A stretch of 43,466 nt of DNA from Thermoplasmata archaeon (GTDB lineage Archaea > Thermoplasmatota > Thermoplasmata > Thermoplasmatales > Thermoplasmataceae): positions 1 through 43,466 of the forward strand of contig JAJYRA010000043.1 in the NCBI GenBank assembly GCA_021794355.1, written 5' to 3'. Below, piece after piece: positions 1 to 10,139 of this stretch; the stretch's first letter is position 1, and each line of letters begins with the position of its first letter. The notes beneath the pieces are model-generated. The model was not told the DNA's origin. It was given only the letters and a program-made list of their open reading frames with translations, and did not search any database. Made by a program: the position numbers and the translations under genes.

Positions 1-95
1 CCATATATTACACATCAAAGCTCAGGAAAAACAGTTTCATAAAGGATACACCAAAGGTCATAGTGAGAAAGGGCAAGAATCCAAAACCAGGATAA
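1..95 (+). CDS. IS66-family transposase, C-terminal end (partial)
   Basis: Only the last 30 or so codons are visible; the first full codon starts at base 3 and the TAA stop is at 93-95. The residues match the end of the transposase at 16143-17561 (YYTSKLRKNSFIKDTPKVIV is shared) and then differ at a few positions. The frame is open to the stop, so the copy may be intact, but most of it is outside the window. Confidence 0.8.
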   Translation, partial: IYYTSKLRKNSFIKDTPKVIVRKGKNPKPG

Positions 96-127
96 TAAGT
101 TTCATGCACTCAAGACTGACCAGTTAC
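1..127 (+). mobile_element. IS66-family element, right end (cut by window edge)
   Basis: The first 127 bases closely match 17467-17593, the right end of the complete IS66-family element in this window. The match covers the transposase C-terminus and the right terminal inverted repeat at 105-127, which ends in CCAGTTAC. Both copies lie in the same orientation. The rest of this copy lies outside the window, so its intactness cannot be judged. Confidence 0.85.
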
Positions 128-196
128 TTCAAGCCAAAACATTTTTATAGAAGTTTAAAATTACTATTCGATTTGTACTAATTGGAGGCGAAGAAA

Positions 197-550
197 ATGA
201 CCACCAACGAGGATACAAAGGAAGTTGTTAGAGAAAAAAAGGAACAGGAAGTGGAAAGCAGATACACCTTCCAGAATGGTGATATCAGCAGAGACAGGTT
301 TTTGGAGATTGAGTCCATAGGAGAGAAGATTGGGCAAATATGGCAGGAGCACGATCTCAGCATCCTTGATCTGAAGTCCCTGTTGCCATATCTTGCATCC
401 ATGATTTTCCTTGAGGCTGGTGACTCCGACTTTGAGGTTCTTGATTATATCGAGAACTACATGAAACCTGCAATCTTTGAGTTTGGCAGGAGAATAAGGA
501 ACTCAAAGAAATTCAAGGGGTTTGGATACAACCCGACTGTTACCCGCTAG
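197..550 (+). CDS. hypothetical protein, 117 aa
   Basis: I do not recognise this family. The ATG at 197 is preceded by a good Shine-Dalgarno site (GGAGG, 184-188, spacer 8); the frame is also open from a TTG at 182, but that start would sit on the ribosome site. The protein is soluble and highly charged, with a lysine/glutamate-rich N-terminal 20 residues and two probable amphipathic helices (about residues 45-70 and 75-105), ending in a basic tail. A weak AT-rich promoter-like stretch lies at about 145-165. It sits 70 bp beyond the IS66 right end, so it could be accessory cargo. No motif supports a function. Confidence 0.6.
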   Translation: MTTNEDTKEVVREKKEQEVESRYTFQNGDISRDRFLEIESIGEKIGQIWQEHDLSILDLKSLLPYLASMIFLEAGDSDFEVLDYIENYMKPAIFEFGRRIRNSKKFKGFGYNPTVTR

Positions 551-561
551 GGTGACAGTCC

Positions 562-582
562 TTTTATTTTTTTATTATTTAC
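562..582 (+). terminator. T-rich tract after the 117-aa gene
   Basis: A run of Ts (CCTTTTATTTTTTTATTATT) begins about 12 bases after the stop codon. Archaeal termination commonly uses oligo-T tracts on the coding strand. There is no clear hairpin. Confidence 0.35.
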
Positions 583-1258
583 ATCAATTTTTGGTAAGAA
601 GTGTGGTTTATACTTTATTTACGCGAGTCCCGGATCAATTTTTGCAGGAATCTAAAATGGTTGGTAGGTACTAGGCGAAATAATAGTGCTCAACTCCTAA
701 CCTAGAAATTATTAGGCAATAAATACCTGGAGAATAAGACTTTGCTCTATTGGTTACTATATACAACCATTATCATTACGGTAATACAGGAAAAGAATAA
801 TATATTACGAACAAGCATATCAGAAGACTTTGGAAGAATGGAAAATATCTATTTGTAGTATTTCAGAAGGGAGAAATTTAATCTGAACTTGAATTTCGCA
901 AGAATTACAGGAACAAAATTCATACTGAAGCCGACAGATCCGTGATTTATGTCTATTCTTAATCTGATTTTGGTAGTGCACCAACCAGTATTTGATCCTG
1001 TTGCTTTTTTCCCATCTCATTGAGTATTCTTTCCGCTTCCACTGATTTAGAATTATATATTATATTCAAGGGTGATTTAACTGGAATTGTCTTTACCCCA
1101 CCAGGTATCTCTGCCGTTCGTTCTACTGTAAGATGGGATTCTGTCAGCTTCTTTTCCGTGAGTCTTGAAGGTGCATGACCAAAATTCAACAAGAAAGAGC
1201 CTATTGTGCTACCTTAGGTCAAAAAAGACTTGCGAAACTCAAGTCTGAACATAAATCA
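583..1258. other. gene-poor stretch with decayed sequence
   Basis: No convincing intact gene is visible. On the minus strand a frame at 959-1192 is open and ends in residues RILNEMGKKQQDQILVGA...; the same C-terminal pattern (RILVGA) recurs in the decayed copy near 15910-15978. This suggests a dead gene or element end rather than a working gene. The repeat is listed separately. Confidence 0.5.
889..1037. repeat. decayed dispersed repeat, copy 1
   Basis: This stretch aligns with 15832-15978, roughly 70% identical by eye, in the same orientation. Shared blocks include TTTCGCAA-AATTACAG, CAAAATTCAT and GTGCACCAACCAGTAT. On the minus strand the better conserved half would encode the C-terminus ...ILVGA, followed by a conserved non-coding tail. 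That is what an element end with the last codons of its gene would look like. Confidence 0.6.
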
Positions 1259-1516
1259 CTATTCATTTCCGTGATTATAACTCCAATTTATGCCGTGTTT
1301 AATTTTCCGGAACTTGTTAAATGCGAGGATACCCCAAACTCCTTCAATCACGCCAAAAGGCCAAGTCCCTGCAAGAAATCCATAGGATGATGAGCCTATA
1401 CACATAATTCCAAAAAGGAGGGTGAAAGTGGAAGATTTCTCCTCCTTTAGATAGAAAATCATCATAAGAATTAGCACAATCGAACCATAGATATTCAGAT
1501 CTGAAAAGATTTGCAC
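1259..1516 (-). CDS. small membrane protein, 85 aa
   Basis: The predicted protein has two or three hydrophobic segments (about residues 8-24, 31-48 and 52-64). Near the C-terminus is a WPFGVIEGVWGILAF motif followed by a basic tail. That arrangement (a short membrane protein ending in a WPF.VIEG.W... segment) is seen in a widespread family of small membrane proteins related to CBU_0592; function is unknown. The start is a GTG at 1516 without a clear ribosome site, so a missing N-terminus is possible. It lies alone in decayed sequence and may itself be a remnant. Confidence 0.45.
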   Translation of the reverse strand: MQIFSDLNIYGSIVLILMMIFYLKEEKSSTFTLLFGIMCIGSSSYGFLAGTWPFGVIEGVWGILAFNKFRKIKHGINWSYNHGNE

Positions 1517-1754
1517 GCCATTTACATGCCTTACTTAAATTTATAATATAGCACAATAATCCAACTGCTAACAAGTGCTTTTACAAATAGAGTAATAATT
1601 GTTCTTGCATGTATGATCTAATGTTCTTTCCTATCCTTTCTTCGCTGTTATCATGGGATTCTTTTGTGAATATCCTCCTGTTCTTCGAGAAATAGTTAAC
1701 CTTCCTCTTTTCTGAAAAACACCTGTCAGCCTTGATACTTTTTGACCTCTTTTC

Positions 1755-3302
1755 TCAGGATTGATCTTCATCTCCACTGGTTCCTATTGCCCTGACTCTT
1801 TCCAACTCAGCAGTTTCAGGGAAAACCTTCAAGAATAGGTCATAACCGAAACTGGTTTGAATGGGATCTGCCCGATTAACTTTGAATGTCCGTGTTCCAT
1901 CTTCCAGCCTCTCTGCCCTGAGAAAGGTTGGATTGTGCACGTTTCCGATGTATGCTTCTGCAAGCCCGTTAAAATGAGTTACCAAGATTATCCTCATCCC
2001 ATTATCAAGCAAGGCGTCGATAATCTGCCTGGCAATCTCCGATCCTTCCCTCTCGTTTGTTGACGAGAACGATTCATTGAAAAGAAGTCTGCTTCCAACA
2101 GTTAAGCGGTCAACTATTGCACTCATCCTGCTCAGTTCCTCGTCAAATTTTCCCATGGCCATGTTTGAATCCTCCTCTCTCTTGAAATGTGTATAGATAT
2201 TACTCGCAATGTAAGTGCTGAATGATTCTGCAGCTACGAACATCCCGCACTGCATCATCAACTGCGCCTGTCCAATGGCCCTGAGCAGCGTTGATTTGCC
2301 TCCCCTATTGGCACCGGTTATGAATATCATATGATCGGATTCGGCATGGAGATTGTTTCCCACAGGAATCTTATGGGTCTTCAGACTGAGTGCCACATCA
2401 TAAATGCTTTCATAGCTGGTTCCACTTTTAGCATCACTTTCAGGTACTGGAAATGATATCTTTGAACCTATGGAACCCAGTTCGTTCCACAGATTGATGC
2501 ACCCAAGATAAAATGCAATCTCCTCCTTCAGCTTATCCATAAAGACCAGAACGTTTTCAGAGGATTCAGTTACAATTTCAGAGGTTTCGAGAATGCTTCT
2601 TTTGCGCATATCAGCCATTGCCTGAGCTCCACTTTCGTCACGATCAGGAAGGACATATGTGTAGTGAGGTTCCTTTATGTGGGCTATCCGTTTCCTAATC
2701 CTGTCCGGTTTTACTTCAGGAATCACAAGTGAATATCCTGTGAGGGAATTTCCCATTCCAAGCTTACCACGTACATAAATTCCCCTAGGAAAACGGAGAT
2801 TTTCCAGATGATCTAACACCATACTGATATATTCCTGGCTGAATTCGCGAATTATCATTTCTAACAGTTTCCTGAAACCTTCAGAATAAAGGTAAGGCAA
2901 TGCTGCCTTGCCCAGATCCCTGATCTTCTCTAGGGCAGCAAGATAAATCTTCAACACAGATATGGATTCACGGAGATTGAATTCCGGGTTCGTACTGCTT
3001 ATCCAGAAATGCTGCTTTTTTGCCTCATTCACAGCATTGACAATGGTTGAATATATTTCCTGTATGAATGATTGATTGTTAATGGAATCCCTCAACACAT
3101 CCTGACGGTATATTATTGTCTCACGATCTTTAAGACTTTTAAGAATCGTTTTCTTGCAAACCTCAAGCACATAGGTATCCTTTCCTGCCATGGCATTGAA
3201 TATTGTCTCAAGATCCAGATCTTTTTCAATGTCCTCACTGTTCCATGGTATATCTTCGGTTGTTGCATTGATCCCCTCCCTGAAGAGCAAATTCACATTC
3301 AT
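1755..3302 (-). CDS. MutS-like ATPase (second gene of pair)
   Basis: This 515-aa protein has the ABC-type ATPase domain of the MutS family at its C-terminus. The Walker A is TGANRGGKST (residues 329-338), followed by the conserved block YTHFKREED. The Walker B position reads LLFNESFSST (about 407-415) instead of the usual DE-G-GT form, so the first acidic residue is Asn while Glu410 remains. The N-terminal 300 residues are helical and resemble the lever/clamp region; there is no mismatch-binding domain I and no C-terminal Smr nuclease domain. Its ATG overlaps the stop of the upstream paralogue by 4 bp (3299-3302), so the two are co-translated and probably form a heterodimer. A role in recombination or DNA-structure processing is inferred. 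Confidence 0.8.
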   Translation of the reverse strand: MNVNLLFREGINATTEDIPWNSEDIEKDLDLETIFNAMAGKDTYVLEVCKKTILKSLKDRETIIYRQDVLRDSINNQSFIQEIYSTIVNAVNEAKKQHFWISSTNPEFNLRESISVLKIYLAALEKIRDLGKAALPYLYSEGFRKLLEMIIREFSQEYISMVLDHLENLRFPRGIYVRGKLGMGNSLTGYSLVIPEVKPDRIRKRIAHIKEPHYTYVLPDRDESGAQAMADMRKRSILETSEIVTESSENVLVFMDKLKEEIAFYLGCINLWNELGSIGSKISFPVPESDAKSGTSYESIYDVALSLKTHKIPVGNNLHAESDHMIFITGANRGGKSTLLRAIGQAQLMMQCGMFVAAESFSTYIASNIYTHFKREEDSNMAMGKFDEELSRMSAIVDRLTVGSRLLFNESFSSTNEREGSEIARQIIDALLDNGMRIILVTHFNGLAEAYIGNVHNPTFLRAERLEDGTRTFKVNRADPIQTSFGYDLFLKVFPETAELERVRAIGTSGDEDQS

Positions 3303-4819
3303 TCCTTTATCCTCCCCGCAATCTTCTCATATGTAAGCTCATATTTCTCTGCAAGAGACATGGCATAGGCCAGACCGTTGGGATCACTTCTCACGACCCT
3401 GAATGTTCTCATTTCAGATGCAGATGGATCAACCTGGCTGACCATGCTGACTACACCGCGGATTCTGGCAAACTCATCAAGAAACGTCACATAAACACAG
3501 ATGGAGTTTTTCTTCCCGATGAGATCTATAATCCTCTTTCCTATCTGAATTGCGTCTGTTGAGGCTGTGGAACTGAGCATTTCATTTATGATTATCACAC
3601 TCCTTTCGGTGGCCAAATTAAGGATTTTTTTCATCTTTACCAGATCGTTCTCCAGTTTTCCCATGAGGTTATCCGGATCCTCAGATTTTTCAAAATGGGT
3701 GTAAATATTGTCCACAAGGAATAATTTTGACTTCTTTCCAGGTATGGGAAGACCCAGTGCTGCAAGGAAATATACCTGTCCCAGTGATCTGGCAAATGTA
3801 CTCTTTCCGCCGTTGTTAGGTCCTGTTACAACAATGGTATTTTCACCTCCGGATAAATTGAAATCATTTGTTATTACTCTGGATCCTGAAGATGTAAGCT
3901 TGTGTGCAAGTGCAAGATCGAAGGAGCTGAGGCAATATAAGTCCCGTTCATTTCCCATTTCAGGTATACAAAATTCCAGGTCTTCCTTCATGAGAGGAGA
4001 GATATATTCAAGGTAGGAGATATAGAATTGAAGTTCCCTATATATTTCAGCAACAACCGGATCAATGAATCCTGAGTGTATCTTATGGAATGATATGAGA
4101 GCTCTAAATTCCTCTGGGAACAAACGGGCAATCAATTCAAGAACTCCAAATTCAACGTGATTCATGGTAGACTCACTGAAGTGCTGCCTCTTTCCCACCT
4201 GTTTCCTGTTCTCCTTGAATTTTATGAAAGCTTCACGGATGATTTCGTTGTAGTTCTCCCTGCCCCTGTCTTTCCTCACTGATATCCTTGCCGAACCAAT
4301 GGACATCTCATAGGTGATTGCAGATAAATTGGCCTTCACTTTCATAGCCTCTTCCGAAGCTTCTCTGTATACGCTAGAATCAACATATGTCTGAATGTAA
4401 TCTCTGAATGATCTGAGACCTTCTGAATTCAATTCCGCATGTTTAAGTTTTTCAGAAAGATCCCGCAATGCATCAAAGTACAGGAGGGCAGCCTCAAGAA
4501 ACCATCCCTGTTTCTGGTATTCATAAAGCTCTTCAATTCGGAAGAGCCTCATATTGACACCTTTCATTTTTGAGGAGAAACCCTTCAGAAATGCAATATT
4601 ATCAGGGTTCTGAAGGTCCTTGAAGACCTCCTGCCTGTATCTCACGGTATGTATGTTTTTAGGCATGGTACCGAATACGGGCCTGAGGTCGTAATCTCCA
4701 TACCCCTCAATTACTCCGTTTATGATCTGATCAATGTTGAGATCAACAAAAAACTCTGGATCTTTCTCTGCAAGATTTCCTTTCTGGCCATCAGGCCACA
4801 AAATGCTGTTGAATCCCAT
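3299..4819 (-). CDS. MutS-like ATPase (first gene of pair)
   Basis: This is a 506-aa paralogue of the next gene, with the same layout: a helical core, then an ATPase domain with Walker A TGPNNGGKST (residues 332-341), the block YTHFEKSEDP and a Walker B-like IIINEMLSST in which Asn again replaces the first Asp (Asn412, Glu413). It lacks the mismatch-recognition domain of MutS. I chose the ATG at 4819 because GGGGGAG lies 8 bases upstream; an in-frame start at 4843 would include that site in the coding sequence. It is the first gene of a two-gene operon. The substrate cannot be told from sequence. Confidence 0.78.
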   Translation of the reverse strand: MGFNSILWPDGQKGNLAEKDPEFFVDLNIDQIINGVIEGYGDYDLRPVFGTMPKNIHTVRYRQEVFKDLQNPDNIAFLKGFSSKMKGVNMRLFRIEELYEYQKQGWFLEAALLYFDALRDLSEKLKHAELNSEGLRSFRDYIQTYVDSSVYREASEEAMKVKANLSAITYEMSIGSARISVRKDRGRENYNEIIREAFIKFKENRKQVGKRQHFSESTMNHVEFGVLELIARLFPEEFRALISFHKIHSGFIDPVVAEIYRELQFYISYLEYISPLMKEDLEFCIPEMGNERDLYCLSSFDLALAHKLTSSGSRVITNDFNLSGGENTIVVTGPNNGGKSTFARSLGQVYFLAALGLPIPGKKSKLFLVDNIYTHFEKSEDPDNLMGKLENDLVKMKKILNLATERSVIIINEMLSSTASTDAIQIGKRIIDLIGKKNSICVYVTFLDEFARIRGVVSMVSQVDPSASEMRTFRVVRSDPNGLAYAMSLAEKYELTYEKIAGRIKE

Positions 4820-5168
4820 CGCCGTTACTCCCCCTACAACCATCGGTTGCCCCTAAGGAGTTATCAGTCTCAGGGAGACAATCATTGGGAACTCCATCCC
4901 TCTGCACCATGCGGTGTATCTTTCCTGTCACCAAATCAGCGAATTTTATATAAATTTTGTGAGTGATCTTTTTGGGTTCTCCCTTAAAATCTACAGTCTC
5001 AGTGTGTAGGGTACAGTAACTGTTTCATTAAAACATAAGCCAAATCAAGACAAACTAAAATTTCTATCCCGATCTCTCAGGAATTATATTGAAAAAAATA
5101 ACACAAAATCAGGAAATGGGGTTGATGAATAAAATCAACTATGAGATTGGAAATGGGGATGGATATTT
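4820..5168. other. upstream region of the MutS-like pair
   Basis: No gene is seen here. It holds the ribosome site of the MutS-like pair, a TATA-like palindrome at 4945-4954 and, towards 5168, AT-rich sequence downstream of katG. Confidence 0.5.
4945..4954 (-). promoter_or_regulatory. TATA-like box for the MutS-like operon
   Basis: The sequence TTTATATAAA is a strong archaeal TATA-type match, about 125 bases upstream of the chosen start. If used, the transcript has a leader of roughly 100 bases, consistent with the presence of a Shine-Dalgarno site on this gene. Confidence 0.4.
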
Positions 5169-7385
<2,217 letters not shown>

Positions 7386-7572
7386 TTATCAAATATAGTG
7401 ACTATGGGCTATTAAGGGTTATTCATTTCTGGCTCATTCTGAATAGTTCCTGAAAACTTAAATAAAAAGGAAGATTGGCAATCTAACCCTAAACCATTAA
7501 TTTTCCCGACTATTTTAATCGCTAATCAAATTAAAAGTGTTTTTAGCGCCTTAATTCAATATTATACCTAAT

Positions 7573-8097
7573 TTACAGAGGAAGATTTTTCCAATCCATT
7601 AGATCCTTATCATTGAGAGACTTTATTTCAAGATTCTCGAGAATATCCGTAAAGAGGTCATCCCTTATCTCCCCGCTGAATACCTTCTCCTCAGAATGCC
7701 TGAATATGGAAGATTTGATAGCACCTGCAGCCATTGTTGATTGTAAACCTGTGGCTTTCTCCGAGCCATCCTTTATTTGCCTTGAATAGGCTTTGGAGAT
7801 ATCATCCTTCTGAATATCCTTAAGGAAATCATCCACTGTATTTTCAAGCAGTTTGTTATGCTCCTCTGCAAGCACTACTCTGACCTTGTAGGTTGGATTA
7901 AAATCCACCCTATCATCCTCAACCTTGAACCAATTAATGGCGTCCTTTTCAAAAAATACCTCCGATAATGCCTTCGCCACGAACTTAGGGTTTGAAAAGT
8001 CAACACCCTGTGTCAGATCATAAATAACCAGAGAACTATCCTGAGAAACTCTCCTTGTATTCTCTATAACGGACTTCAATTTTTCTTCATCTACCAT
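7573..8097 (-). CDS. hypothetical protein, 174 aa
   Basis: Not recognised. The protein is acidic and soluble, with alternating helices. A central segment around residues 100-135 is rich in Gly/Ala/Ser (ATGLQSTMAAGAIKSSIF), and the C-terminus is leucine/aspartate-rich. I prefer the ATG at 8097 to the TTG at 8103; there is no Shine-Dalgarno site, consistent with a leaderless transcript. It is transcribed in the same direction as katG and the CARF-wHTH gene but is separated from both by non-coding gaps. Its position next to the CARF cassette makes it a possible accessory member; nothing in the sequence proves that. Confidence 0.6.
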   Translation of the reverse strand: MVDEEKLKSVIENTRRVSQDSSLVIYDLTQGVDFSNPKFVAKALSEVFFEKDAINWFKVEDDRVDFNPTYKVRVVLAEEHNKLLENTVDDFLKDIQKDDISKAYSRQIKDGSEKATGLQSTMAAGAIKSSIFRHSEEKVFSGEIRDDLFTDILENLEIKSLNDKDLMDWKNLPL

Positions 8098-8198
8098 TGG
8101 CAATGCATGATAAATTGATCATATAAGCTTTAAAGTCCAGGGAAAGGAGAAATAAGGAGAATTGTTGATGTCATTGAATTATTTGGGGGAAGTTTACT

Positions 8199-8960
8199 CT
8201 ATCTCCTGTTCCTGTTTATAAAATTGAATGTGAACACTCCATCATGTGTCAGTTTCAAGAGTTTGTTCCTGTGATTTGAGGTCTTATATTCTTCTTCTAT
8301 TAGGCTATGCTCAATTAGATACCTCACCAATTTAGAGAATGTACCCCTTCTGAGTTTGGGATACTTCCCCTTGGATCTCTGAGTTGAGGGTCGATAAATT
8401 TCACTCAGTTTTTCATACACTTCAGAATATAAAACTGCTTGCTTGCCCTGATTACTTAGGCTAAAGAGTATTGAAAGGATTGAAAAATAGGACCCATTTG
8501 GATCAAGATTATCTGAATGTATACGAGGGATAGTGAATTCAAGTATATTCTCGTTTATGTCAACATAATAAACTATTGCATCAATCCACACTGCCATTGT
8601 AAATAAGTTAAGTGAGAGGATCTTCTTTCCCCCAGTTATATTGAAATAAAACTCAGCATCAGGAAAATCTCCCTTTAACCTGAGAATCTCATCTCTAATC
8701 TCGTTTGCATTATCTTCAGAAACAGTTATTACGTTCGTTGCTACACCTATTTCTTTAGCTTTAGATCTAAGTAACCTTATTGAGTTTTCTATGTTCATGT
8801 CCTCCTTCTTATCAGACTCTGATTTACCAAGCATTGTCTTAAGAATTACAAGGGTATCAATCCTATATCGCTTGACAGCCTGAATAAATGTGGAATCAAC
8901 ACTTCTCCCTGCAGAGAATATATGCAGGCACTCTTTGTCCACATCTAATTTGCTTGACAT
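8199..8960 (-). CDS. CARF-domain winged-helix regulator (Csa3/HFX_2341-like)
   Basis: This 253-aa protein has an N-terminal Rossmann-like CARF domain (about residues 10-145). Its first strand and loop read HIFSAGRSVDST, and the ligand-loop motif is FYFNITGGKKILSLNLF (ITGGK at 108-112), typical of CARF proteins that bind cyclic or linear oligoadenylates. The C-terminal part (about 165-250) predicts a winged helix, including LRRGTFSKLVRYLIEHSLI and a wing ending in LLKLTHDGVF. It is divergent from the NYN/helicase operon with only 93 bp between the starts, so it probably controls that operon in response to a nucleotide ligand. A TTTATTAAA box about 30 bases upstream suggests a leaderless transcript. 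Domain assignment is by motif and order only. Confidence 0.75.
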   Translation of the reverse strand: MSSKLDVDKECLHIFSAGRSVDSTFIQAVKRYRIDTLVILKTMLGKSESDKKEDMNIENSIRLLRSKAKEIGVATNVITVSEDNANEIRDEILRLKGDFPDAEFYFNITGGKKILSLNLFTMAVWIDAIVYYVDINENILEFTIPRIHSDNLDPNGSYFSILSILFSLSNQGKQAVLYSEVYEKLSEIYRPSTQRSKGKYPKLRRGTFSKLVRYLIEHSLIEEEYKTSNHRNKLLKLTHDGVFTFNFINRNRR

Positions 8961-9053
8961 TATCTATGAATATATTTCGTCTTTAATAAACATTTTCCAA
9001 ATGAGGAAACTATTGTAAAGAATGTGTAAGTATTATTCCTTAATTAGTGTATT
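8961..9053. promoter_or_regulatory. divergent promoter region with inverted repeat
   Basis: Both the CARF-wHTH gene (minus) and the NYN-helicase-PLD operon (plus) must start from this 93-bp gap. It contains a TATA-like TTTATTAAA (minus strand, about 8981-8989) and a small inverted repeat TTTCC-AAATGA-GGAAA at 8994-9009 near its centre. The repeat could be an operator for the CARF regulator. The arms are only 5 bp, so this is tentative. Confidence 0.4.
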
Positions 9054-9629
9054 ATGGAATCTAATGCCTTAGAAAGGAAATATGTTACTGACTCAGAAAA
9101 TGTGTATATAGGGAACATGGAAACTAATTCTGGAAGGGAAAGCCTGGGGGAGAAAAGGATTGCAATAGTTGACGGTTTAAATATAGCATATTCTAGAAAT
9201 GATCGGAAAGCTAGGCTGGCGGATATTATTGCCGTTGAAAAGACCTTAAAAAGGCACTTTGATTCCGTTGAAATTTTCATAGATGCTTCGGCAAGATACA
9301 AGATAGATAACAACAAGGCAATGGAGGATCTGATAAAGAAGAACAGAATTATTTTATGTCCTGCAAAAATTTCTGCAGATGATGTCATTTGGGTTAGAGC
9401 TGCTTCCCTCGTTGAAAATGGGGTGAATGTCTGGATTGTAACGAATGACCTCTTCCCTCTGGGAAGATCACAAAAAAATGGAATTTTAGTCGGGAATCTT
9501 ACTGTCACAATAATGCCATCGGGAGAAACTTATCTTCTTGAACGTAATGTTAAGTATTTAGAAGTTATGAATGATACAGAGATAGAGTCGCAGAACCATT
9601 TGCATTTAGCTGAATGCCTTAACAAGTAA
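9054..9629 (+). CDS. NYN/PIN-like RNase (Zc3h12a-type)
   Basis: A 191-aa protein with the acidic active-site pattern of NYN/PIN RNases: IAIVDGLNIAYSR (Asp40, Asn43), VEIFIDASARYKID (Asp77), ISADDVIWVRAA (Asp109/Asp110) and VWIVTNDLFPLG (Asn131, Asp132). The order and spacing fit the Zc3h12a-like branch, which are single-strand endoribonucleases. The first 30 residues are extra and polar. It opens the operon that runs to 15333; the next gene begins after a few bases. In this context it is a good candidate effector nuclease. The start at 9054 is the first ATG and has no clear ribosome site; ATG 9117 (Met22) is an alternative. Confidence 0.78.
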   Translation: MESNALERKYVTDSENVYIGNMETNSGRESLGEKRIAIVDGLNIAYSRNDRKARLADIIAVEKTLKRHFDSVEIFIDASARYKIDNNKAMEDLIKKNRIILCPAKISADDVIWVRAASLVENGVNVWIVTNDLFPLGRSQKNGILVGNLTVTIMPSGETYLLERNVKYLEVMNDTEIESQNHLHLAECLNK

Positions 9630-9638
9630 GGTGAAATG

Positions 9639-10139
9639 ATGCCATTAGGTGGACGTAATATCAAGTACCCATTAGAATCTCCCTCTGTTCATATATTATT
9701 ATGTGGTCAATCAACTGGTCATATATATGAAGTAATTAGAGAGTTTTACCCCAATCACGTAGAATTGCTCACCACTGAGGAGTTACTTCAAAGCACAACT
9801 GAATTAGCTACAGAGTTGAATGAAATCTCAAATTCTGTAACGGTAATCCCTGCCTTCACAAGTTCATCTATATGCGAAAGTATTTCCATAATCCTTCAAA
9901 AGTATTATGAACTCCGGAATAGGTATCCACTTGCAAAGTTTTACTTTGGAATCACGGGTGGAACTAATACCATGGTCACATCTGTGGCTTATGCTGCTCT
10001 CATAGTGGATGTTGAGTTGCATTATATCATCAAACTCTCAGAACCTGAGGGTTTACTGGATAGATTCATCTTTTTCAAACCCGGGGAAATTTTTGCACGA
10101 TTCAACCGGTCAGCAAATATGGGAGGAGATTTGAAATGA
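9639..10139 (+). CDS. CARF-like domain protein without effector
   Basis: A 166-aa single-domain protein. It starts with a hydrophobic strand and glycine loop (VHILLCGQSTGHI) and contains KFYFGITGGTNTM (ITGG at about 105-108), which closely parallels FYFNITGGK in the divergent CARF-wHTH protein at the same relative position. It then has a hydrophobic helix and strand pair (AYAALIVDVELHYII). It has no HTH or nuclease domain. I prefer the second of two consecutive ATGs because AAGGTGA lies 4 bases upstream; ATG 9636 is the alternative. The stop overlaps the helicase start by 4 bp, so expression is coupled. It may sense or degrade a nucleotide signal for the cassette. Confidence 0.68.
   Translation: MPLGGRNIKYPLESPSVHILLCGQSTGHIYEVIREFYPNHVELLTTEELLQSTTELATELNEISNSVTVIPAFTSSSICESISIILQKYYELRNRYPLAKFYFGITGGTNTMVTSVAYAALIVDVELHYIIKLSEPEGLLDRFIFFKPGEIFARFNRSANMGGDLK

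Noticed and set aside
600-660. GC-rich GCGAGTCCCGG stretch as a possible tRNA end
   Set aside because: No cloverleaf, anticodon arm or T-loop could be built around it.
1175-1390. Plus-strand frame of 71 codons
   Set aside because: It is antisense to the small membrane protein and has no ribosome site or protein-like pattern.
1590-1754. About 57 open codons continue in frame after the stop of the second MutS-like gene
   Set aside because: An open run of this length is not rare by chance; it is very basic, has no motif and no evidence of readthrough.
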